Of a DNA stretch of 64,000 nucleotides, positions 54,877-64,000 are shown in pieces. Source of the DNA: Parus major (Eukaryota; Chordata; Aves; Passeriformes; Paridae); contig NC_031776.1 of the NCBI RefSeq assembly GCF_001522545.3, positions 32,006,709 through 32,070,708 of the forward strand, in the 5' to 3' direction. The position numbers and the translations under genes are program-made. The notes under the pieces are model-generated. The model did no database searches, had not been told where the DNA came from, and was given only the letters and a program-made list of their open reading frames with translations. Numbering within the stretch: position 1 is the first letter of the stretch; the number at the start of each line of letters is the position of its first letter.

Positions 54877-57229
54877 ACATGGAGCCACTCTAAAAGGGAT
54901 TTTTTCTCAGTATCTTTGGAATTTTAAAGGGTGTCTGGTATCTATTTTCCAAAAACTCTTTATGTACCTACCCATGAAAATGCTGCTTTTTCTATGAACA
55001 TAAAATGTTATTTGGAATCAATGCTATGTGTTCTATTGTTAGACCTGTAAAAAATCACACAGATGTGTCAATTTGTACTGCAGCCTCTGATTGAAAATAA
55101 AGATTTGTGCACAGCAAACTATACAGAAAATAAGCACATGCATTTACCTGATACCTAATGATTTTAAGTAATTTTTGAGATAAGTGTATGCCACATATGA
55201 TAATTTTTCTATTGTTATGATTCCTATCAATTTCTCCTCATAAAATAAAACTGTGATTTTCTATTTCCCTGTTCTTTCTATTTTCAAAATGCTTTTTTAA
55301 AAGCTAAGAAAAAAAAGGTAATTAAATTTACATCCTAAAAACAGTAATGTGGTTGTGCCCCTGATTTGTTTCACCAGCAGTCAGGAACTGCAGATACAAA
55401 ATATAATTTCATTCTTCACCATAAAAATGACATACAATACAGACCTTCCCACGTACTTCTAATTTTAGTAAACACATGTATTTCTAAATCCCCCAAGTTC
55501 CCTTTCTTCACTCCCCTCCAATCTCAGCCTATTGCTACATAGGAACCTGATATGGGGAGCAATTAATCCACACTGCCAAACACAAGAGGAATGTAATGCT
55601 TTTTCAAATATCAAATCAGTCCAATTTCATTTAGACTTAAATGATTTTTCTGGTCCCTCTTCATGTAGATACCTCTGCAGTCAATTAGCATTGTCACTTT
55701 TAATCTGTAATACTCAGATACTGGTCATTTCCCATTAGAATCTTATTAAATAGATTCTTATGGTCAGATAGAACCTTCTGCAATGTAATATCTGAGAGAG
55801 AAAACTGACAGCCATTATGCAGCTGGCATTTACTGAAAGGTTAGATACTGCAGCTAACCTTAATCACAAATTACACTGCATGCCAGTGAACAAATTCCAC
55901 CTAAACATTTCCCACCCAAACACTCTTAGGATACCGCTCAGTTAAGCTTAACCATCTAGATGTTTCCTAATTAAAATGTTCTTATGCTTTAGAGCACCAG
56001 GCTTTACACCAGGCTTTCATGTTAGACAGAGAAACCTTTTCAAGAGCTTTGCAGCTCCAGAGGTTTTAGCTGCCTGTAAAGCCACATTCCCCTGAGCTTG
56101 GACACGTGTTCCCTGCTGGATCCCACCGTGCTGCCCCTCTGGCACAACAAGAACCTGTCATTACTGAGGCTGCCCATGTTAAATGACTCATTTGGAGGAG
56201 TCCCACAAGCAGCTCAGCCAGGAGGCTGAAGGGGGACAACTTCTGGCACTAAGAGCCATCAGAAGCAGCTGGGCAGTGACTTCAGATGTGCTGTTCTGGC
56301 ACGGCATGGAGCTCAAACAGAATCACAATTTCTCAGAGTGATCTTTTCTGTACACAAAGATGACAGCACAGGAGTCCAGCTCAGCAGGGTTTTGCCAGAA
56401 AGGAACACTGTCTTGTTAAAAGGCACTCAACACACTCTAGCCCAAGTAGAAGACAAGGATTGGATTTTTAAAAATAAAATTCTGATATTTAATGAAAATT
56501 TTCTGTGACAGATGATTTATTTTAAAGAAAGATATTTTGTAAAACAGTTGAGAACTCCTTTGAACATAAACCCAAAGGGAGAGATGGCCTGGCTGGGATG
56601 TAGGTAGATGCAGAAATCAATATATCCCTCATGTGGCCTTAAATAGCAACAGTTAAACCAGGATGAAGTGAAAACAGATGATAAACTGTCTGATTTGTTT
56701 ATTTGGTGCCCTTCAAACTCAATAAAAACCCGCTGACTTAATGAACAACAGAGCAGATCTGTGTGACCAAAGTGCTTGAATCACTACTGGCCTACTGGCA
56801 TGAGATCATGGCTAAGAATTCTACACAGCAATCCAGACACCAGCAATGCTTGACCCTTTTCCTGGGGACATGAGCAAACCTCTGCTCTCTGTTTTGTTGC
56901 GGTGCTCATGGCTGTGATCGCAAATACAGGCAGGATGGCTTGGCAGCAGGGACAGAGAGACTTAGCTGGGGTGTAGCTTGTGGTGTGTCTCTGAAGCCTT
57001 CTTACTACATGGACATCAGATCTAAATGTGACAAAATGAGGAACTGACCACAGATCTTCATGTTCTGGTTCTTAGACCTTCCTCCCACTCCAGCTCTAGG
57101 AAATACATCATCTATGCAAAAGCCAATTCACTATTAATGAGTTACTGCCAGTCACTGTATTTGCACAGTAGTTACTTTCAATATGCAACTTTATCAAAAT
57201 ATCTGTCTCATCCTGAGCAGTGCATGTGC
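54877..57229. other. Intergenic, no gene seen
   Basis: AT-rich up to about 55990, then moderately GC-rich at 56040-56330. No exon or transposon recognised. Confidence 0.55.
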
Positions 57230-57760
57230 ATTTTTTTTTTTCCCCTCCTCAGATTTGTTTAAGTGATTGCCTGCCTGATCAGTCCTACTGATTGTTTATC
57301 TCTGGTGGCACAACAGCACGCACGGAGCTGTGCTGCAAACTGACAGGCATCTCACTGCACGGAATAATTCAATGCCTCATTAAAAACGAGAATTAGACGT
57401 GGCTTTGGAGATTAGTGCCGAGAGAGTTTTGCCATTTTACATTCCTGTTGATGCAGACTGTAGGGACGTGTAGTGTGGATCAGCAGGGTTTCAATCAGAA
57501 GACTCCGCAGAGGTCACTGTGAGCAAGCTTGTGTGGGCTTTCTCCCGAGTCGCAGGGATATGTGTGGGTTTGTTTATTGCTGAAATCCCTTCCAAAGCAC
57601 CCCTGTTTACACAGCATTAGGGTGACCCAGGAGAGAAAAAATGGAATAAAAGCGGAAAGCTCAGCATTAATGCTGCTCCTCGTGCTTGCACATCAGAATA
57701 ATTTCTGTCAAACCCTGACACATAATAACACCTATAACACAGTGCTGCTTGCTATAGTCT
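57230..57760. promoter_or_regulatory. Candidate conserved noncoding element with retained CpGs
   Basis: Follows a T10-type run. It contains clustered CpGs (CACGCACGGAGC near 57319, CTGCACGGAATAATTC near 57355, AAACGAGAATTAGACGTGG near 57384, GTGCCGAGAG near 57416) and homeodomain cores. Enhancer-like by texture, with no repeat match. Confidence 0.3.
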
Positions 57761-60700
57761 AACTTCTCCATGCTTTGCAGATAAGTATACTACACTTGAA
57801 TTCTGGTCTGATTTTATGTTTGTGTGAGATCTACAAAATAAATCAAGGCAAAAAAATTAAGCAACCTCCAGTTACCTTCCTCTCTGTCAGGTGTTCTTCC
57901 TATCAGGGATGAAGAAAGTAGTTCATCGGCCCAACGGGAAGGATTTGCGTGTTCACATTTTGAGGCTATCAGGGAAAATTTGGTAATGAAATATTTTCCC
58001 TGCATCCTTTTAAAGTCTCTTCTTGAACCTTGAATTGAAAACTAGAAAAATGTTTAATATCCTACCAGCTTCCCTTGCTGGACAGACAAGCGGTTGTACC
58101 AAGGGTGGAATTATATTAAGGATTATACTAGAGCAGCCTGACTTTTCTGGCCGTGGGGACTGACACAAGTCTCTGGGAGGAACCTCCTTCTATTAATCTT
58201 ACTACAAACACAGGACTTGAGGACAGAGAAGGACTGAGAAGCCCCACTCTGTCCTTGCAGAGCTTGTGGACAGCAGCCAGTCACAAACTGCTTGGCACTA
58301 CTCAGTAAAGCTGCTTGGGGCAGGGAAAGGCGGCTTGTGCAGCCCTGTACAACAAACCAGGATTTGTGCCCTGCTGTTGCACAGGAAAGGACAATCTCTG
58401 CCCAACTCTCTGCAGCCCACATGCTCATGATAACTGGAAAGCATCTCTTTGTGCACAAGCAATACAAATATTACACAGCTCACTACAGGGAATGAGAATG
58501 AGGGACTAAGCTGTAATATTCATTAACAAATAACCACTGTTTCATTAAGCTGAGCGGTGAGGACTGTGCAGAACGGAAAACCACAGTGATTTAATATAGA
58601 TTTCTAGTTGGAACATTATGATACCTGTAGAATACTTTACTAAATTACTGATGTCAGTTGTATTTCTCTTTGAGACTAGGGAAATAGGTTATTGGCACAA
58701 TAAAACATCTAGAGGCATTTAAAATGTCAGTCTAATAGCAAGAACCAGTAAGGCTTTTAATTACCTTCTGTGCCATTTTTTTAATTGCTTCAGTGGCTGC
58801 AGTGCTTAGTGAATTCCTGACAGAGCAGCTGCAACTGACTTAATTTAAAATGTTTTTTAAGCTCTTGGAGGAAATATTAAGAAATACAACAGAAATCCAG
58901 GCAACTACGTGGGATATTTTATGTGGTGCACGTGAGGAAATCTTTGACTGTTTGCAGCATGGGCAAGAATGTTTTGAAGAGCTGGAATGGGTGCTCATGT
59001 CAGCACTCCCCTGGTCTGAGGAGAAGATGGTGTTGGCTGGCTTTTGTAGGAGCCCTGTTTCGGCAGTTCAATTCATAGAAAGCAAAACCTATCCCTCGTG
59101 GTCCTGGCAGCTGCAGAGGAAAGATCAGAGGCTCAAGGGAAAGACTGAGTGCCAGAAAATGTCCCAGGACCCTGGTAGTTCAAACAGAACTTATCCTTAT
59201 CTTGCAGATGCATTTGCAGCTCTTGAGATCAAACTCTGATTTTTTTCTTCAGGAGAGAAAGCGATTCTATTAATTGGGAAAAAAGCATATGCAAGTTTTC
59301 CCCTAATATAGCTTAATTTGCAGATAACTGATGCACTCCACCCAAAGATTATCCACAGTGATCACAGAGGTGGCCCTGAAGAATACCAGATGTTGAACTG
59401 AGCTCACTTTTTTCCCAGCAGAGAGGAAATGGTCACCTGTAAAGACTCAGGATCCCCCAAACCCATGTGCCATATCCAGCAAAGCTCTCCCAACCTCCCA
59501 GTCTTGGATAACCAGTTTGGGCTCAGGCACCACTGTCCCAAACAATTCCACCAGGCTCAGATCAGCAGGAGAGGTTCAGATGTTAGCCCAGTGCTGCTGA
59601 AGTTTCCTGGCAGAAAAGTGGGACTGGGAAAATCACCCAGAGCTCCAACCTATGGCTCTCCGGCAGGGCAAGCCCATATGCTTTCAGGTTTATTTCATAC
59701 TACAGTGCACTCTGTTAATAAAATGGACTTTTAATCCATTTGAAAAACCACACGGGGCACAGATCCATCTTGCAAACCTCTCTTTCCCTCCTGGGGTTTA
59801 TCTCGATTAGGCTGTAAAAAGACATTATTGAAAAGGATTAGCTTAACACCTCCTAGCATTGTTTCAAAGGGTGTTTCCACCCTTCAAAAGCACAGCAGTG
59901 TCACTTTCTGGCTGGAACATGGTTAAAGGAAACTTCTTTGCTAATAACACTGCAGAGAAGATATTCTACTCCAGCACATACAAAAAGGTGAGGATTTCAG
60001 CCACACAAGTGGTACACAAATTAACAGTGCCTTATGTACTTCAATAAATGTAGGCAGGACAAATTTGTAGAGACATGAGGACACATCATAGAAAGGGAAA
60101 GAATGAAATATTCTTAATCCAACACACTGATACTGGTGAACATTTAGAGTCATAAAATAAGAAGATTCATCAAAAAATATTGGACTTTTTGTTGGAAAAG
60201 AGGTGCCTTTTCCAGCTATTAATTTTGTCTTACATTGAAACTGGGAGGAAAACCATAGACATGAGGTAGAAATGTACTGGCAACCTTTCTAAACTGAGGC
60301 TTTAGTTAAATATACAGAATAGTCCTTGGAGTGAATATTTAATAGCAATTTTGAAGGTCAGCTATAGTCAGTAAACAGTTTATAAATTATGCTGAAAAAT
60401 TCTTTTGATGAGTCCTTGCAATAAATCCTTTTTGTGTAAACTACAGCTTATTCTACTGGGCCCTTTCTAATTTCATTCATACTCACATAAATCAACACAA
60501 AATCCAAGGAAGTCAATGGAGTTACACTGAATACAATGAAAATTTTTCATTTTATTTTTCTAGGAAGTGTAAATTCATTGCATCAGCTCTTCAGAATTAA
60601 AATAGTTTTAAGAGAACATGTGTTGGTGACAAAATCCACCAGAAGATCTTATGCTTCAGTAGTCTAAAAATTCATGCTTACAAAACACTTGTCATAATTT

Positions 60701-63700
60701 AAAATAAGAGGTGTGTATGAGTGTGTCAGATTTTGCAGGAGATGGAGGAACTGGATCAGCATCTTTAATTTTAAGTGAGGTGGTTTGATTTAAAGAGATT
60801 TTTGTCATTATTTTAACTCAGAACACATAAAACAGGTTTTAGTTTATGACTGTCTTACAGGACAGATTATATTTTCCTTAGCACACCATGATGTCTGTTT
60901 GCTTGGATATAAAGAGATTGCACTTTTTAGATGTAAAAGGAAAACCCAATAAGTCTCCATGTGCACAAAATGCATCACAGTCATCAGAAATAAGGAAGCC
61001 TGGCCGTGTGTGCATTTCTATTTTGGATTTACTCCAAAGGCCTTCTTGTAACTGGGACAGCTGTATGACCCAGTACATCATCTCAATGTCTTACAGCCAA
61101 ATCTCTTCTCAGAGCGAGTGGGTCTCCCTTCTCTCCTTACCCATCTCTTTTCCCAAAGAGCACTCACCGAGTTCTTTGTCAGCTTTTGTTGGACAATGTC
61201 TTCAAATGTTGTCAGCAGGTGTCCACTGAAACCTCGGGGCTGCAGCAGCCTTCGTTTTTCCAGAGGATTAAACCAAAATATCACTGAATAACAGCAGACA
61301 GGTGGACACATGAAAACCACCCCCAGATGCAAGGAAACACCATTCCAGCACAGAGACATCCAAGCCTGTTACACAGCTTGACATCGAGACTTCCCTCAAA
61401 CATTAAAGCAAATCAGGTGCCAGTTTTAATTGTTTTAAACCAGAAACATTCTGGTTTCTTGGTTGCAGTTCCATTTTCATGAAAATTTGATGGCAAGCAA
61501 AAGAGTCTGGTAAATCACCCCTTAGAATTAAATACTCCTGTTAACCCCTCTTGATTTTATGTGGAATTAAAATGTGTGAGGAGAACACACAGCAAAATCA
61601 AGTCAGCAAGGTACATGAGAAAAAATCAAAGAGGACAGGAATATCTTTAATAAAACTTTAACATTAAAATAACATTTAATATGATAATTTCAGTTATGTT
61701 GTGTTGCAAAAGGATCCCTGGAACCTTTAATAAATGTGAGGAAATATTCCCATACTTCTCCCAGATGTATTGTTTTGCTCAGGGGTTTTCCCTCATGTCA
61801 GGAAAAAAAAAATGTGTAAAACCATCTAATATTTAAGTACTGTTCTATAAATTTATATGGTAAAAGTTCAGAGGACCCTTAAAAATAGTGTAGGTTAGAA
61901 TAATTTTTCATACTTAAATTCTGAAACTCATTCAAACGCGATAAGCAGTGTACTGGAAGGCTACATTTTCTATCAGTTGTCACTATCTTCATTCATCTAT
62001 CAACTTTTATTCATTACTAGGTTCATATTATAGAATTTTATTGGATCATTGACTAATGTTTTCTATTTTTCTGCTTCTGATTAATGTGTTTATTGACGCA
62101 AAACCAAACAGATATTACTTTTGGGAATAAACAGCAATACACAGAATTGAGCTTTAATGTTGGTTTCTTTACCAAAGTGTCTAAAAATAGAGAATTAAAA
62201 TATCTGCTTCCATTCATCATTTCACCTACACAAGTTCCAGTGTCCTATTACATGAAAGAGGTTTTGCACTTGAGACAAAAGTTTAATTATCAGGCTGCTG
62301 CTAGAATTGTGATATATTCTCAGGTAGCTATATTACCTGTGATCTCCTGGCAGCATTTCAGTGTTTTAATTTTAACCAATGAGACACTTCATTTTACATC
62401 TCCAGAACCTTGTTAAATACACTGAACAACAACAAATTTTTTATTGATCTTAATGGAGGTGTTCAATGTTAACTTCATTTCACTCTGACATCCATTTAAA
62501 TTCCTTTTATTCCTTACAGTCTTTAGCTTGGCATAGGACAATACAGTTCATTGAGGCTCTAATATGTTTAATTATGCTCTGTGGAAACATGTTTAAAATT
62601 CACTCCAATTCTAACAGATGTATATAAGCCAAATGCTTCCATAAAAAGAAAACTGGGGACTCTACAAATTTCATTCCATGCAGCAGGAAGGGAGGGTAAT
62701 CCCTTTCCCATCTGCATATTTTGATGAGCTATTTTAGTCTGTGAGTTCCTAAATCTGAGCCTATAACTTCAAAAAGGCAAGCTCAGCAGTCCTGAGGCGA
62801 GCTGCAATCTGCAGACTCCATCAGCCCTGCTGGCCCCAGGCACAGAGCTGAACCAGAGAGGAACCCAAGCAGTGGATGCCTGGAGATGTTTTAAGGCAGA
62901 GGCCACCTGCCAGTTTAAAGGTAGAAAGGTGAGTGGGTTGGGATGTGTTCTGCTCTGCTCCCCATGCAGACCAGGGCTGTGCCTGGGAGAGAGGATCCCT
63001 GGAATTTATAAACACAGGGAGCTGCAGCACGCAGCAGATGCAGCTCAATGCCCACCACAATTCAAACACCTCCAGTTTCCAGGGTGGTGCCAACATATGG
63101 TGTAAAGTTGGGTACTGCTGTGAAGAAACCCAAGAGGCAGAAGCAGAATTTTATAGACAAAATCAGCATTAATTTCACAAGTTACCCTGTTCTAATTGTA
63201 TTTATTCATAACTCTTCCAGTATCACTGCTGGTGACTGAGATCTGATTACCTCTCTAACACTGATGTTGGAGTCAACACTATTCCCATCCCTTGCTGTGT
63301 AGTATCCAGCTCCCTGGTTCATCCAAAAAAATCCTCCTCTTTGACAGGATTTTGGTATGCATGAAAGCTCCAGGTAGTGCTACTTCCACTAACTCACCTT
63401 TGTCTGGACAACACATATATTTAAATGTGCATTTTGTGTGGATGTGGAATTTTGCCTAAACCTCCACCCAGTTTTTCATTCTCCTCTACTTTCAGTCACA
63501 AATTTCCTTCACTTCCAGAAGATTGTGGAATGAATTCAATTCTTTTCTGTTCTTTTCCCTTTGGCTGTTGTGAACTTGAATGCCATTCTATTTTTCTCTG
63601 TTAATGATTAGGTTAATAGTTGTCTTTTTCTGGGTTGTTTTGGATTTGCACTTTCTCCAGGTATTTTAACTTTGATGTGAGCAGTGTTATAAACAGTACT

Positions 63701-64000
63701 CTAGACAATGTCCAACTCTACCATATGGAGCAATGAAAGTCCTTGGGTTTCCTTATGATTTATAGTGCACAGGACGGGTAATTCAATTCACTCCACTGCT
63801 TGATTTGTTTTGCATTGTCAGTAGACATTGGGATGAATACTTTAGGGATTATTTTCATGCAGAAACACCCAGATTGCTTTATTTGTCTAGATATCAGCAC
63901 ATTTTCCAGTTTATGAATGGCTTTTGGTTTCATTGTTTATTCATTTACCTGGGCTGAATTTCATTTGTCATTGGTAGGTCCCATCATGTCCACGTTTTCC
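57761..64000. other. Intergenic to the right edge, no gene seen
   Basis: No recognised transposon, exon or RNA gene. The 129-codon plus frame at 58850-59239 has a mixed, globular-looking composition but no family signature. The 113-codon frame at 60888-61229 likewise shows none. SPOPL, the expected next gene, is not visible. Confidence 0.5.

Noticed and set aside
58850..59239. 129-codon frame with balanced composition
   Set aside because: Looks slightly protein-like, but no domain, Kozak context or splice evidence can be shown.
62800..63130. GTGGATGCCTGGAGATGTTT phrase resembling a CR1 segment
   Set aside because: Only one short block matches, and the neighbouring CR1 blocks are absent.

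Overview
This is a bird genomic window. It is vertebrate-type DNA with interrupted coding sequence, consensus GT-AG splice sites, AT-rich composition and few CpGs. The only clear transposons are short, 5'-truncated CR1 LINE fragments of avian type. No bacterial operon, CRISPR array, rRNA or tRNA was recognised by eye.

One protein-coding gene is supported: the 3' end of histamine N-methyltransferase (HNMT), on the + strand. Three coding exons are present, at 3108-3238, 3781-3874 and 6125-6477. They match exons 4, 5 and 6 of the human gene and together encode about 191 residues (roughly 101-291 of about 291). The first ~100 residues, including the main SAM-binding motif, lie off the left edge. 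A 3' UTR of about 0.9 kb probably ends after the AATAAA at 7370-7375.

From about 7.4 kb to the right edge I find no convincing coding exon. This fits established vertebrate synteny, in which HNMT is followed by a long gene-poor interval before SPOPL and NXPH2 (chromosome 2q22 in human). The interval holds five CR1 fragments (8911-9045, 17478-17606, 21253-21870, 38400-38577, 49886-50026) and one much older CR1/L3-like relic (about 47600-47940). It also holds several short tandem duplications, a (AAAAT)12 microsatellite (54653-54712), a 59-nt pyrimidine tract, and a compact cluster of inverted GATA motifs beside a duplicated 15-mer (54811-54876).

Several stretches look like conserved noncoding elements because of clustered homeodomain, POU or CRE-type motifs and local CpG retention: 9770-10520, 10890-11240, 13040-13340, 16440-17180, 33490-33830, 34600-35310, 40930-41820, 46190-46480 and 57230-57760. 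That is pattern-based inference and needs a multispecies alignment. I did not find an obvious new system. The best leads are the candidate regulatory blocks, the GATA-palindrome cluster and the lineage-specific features of HNMT.
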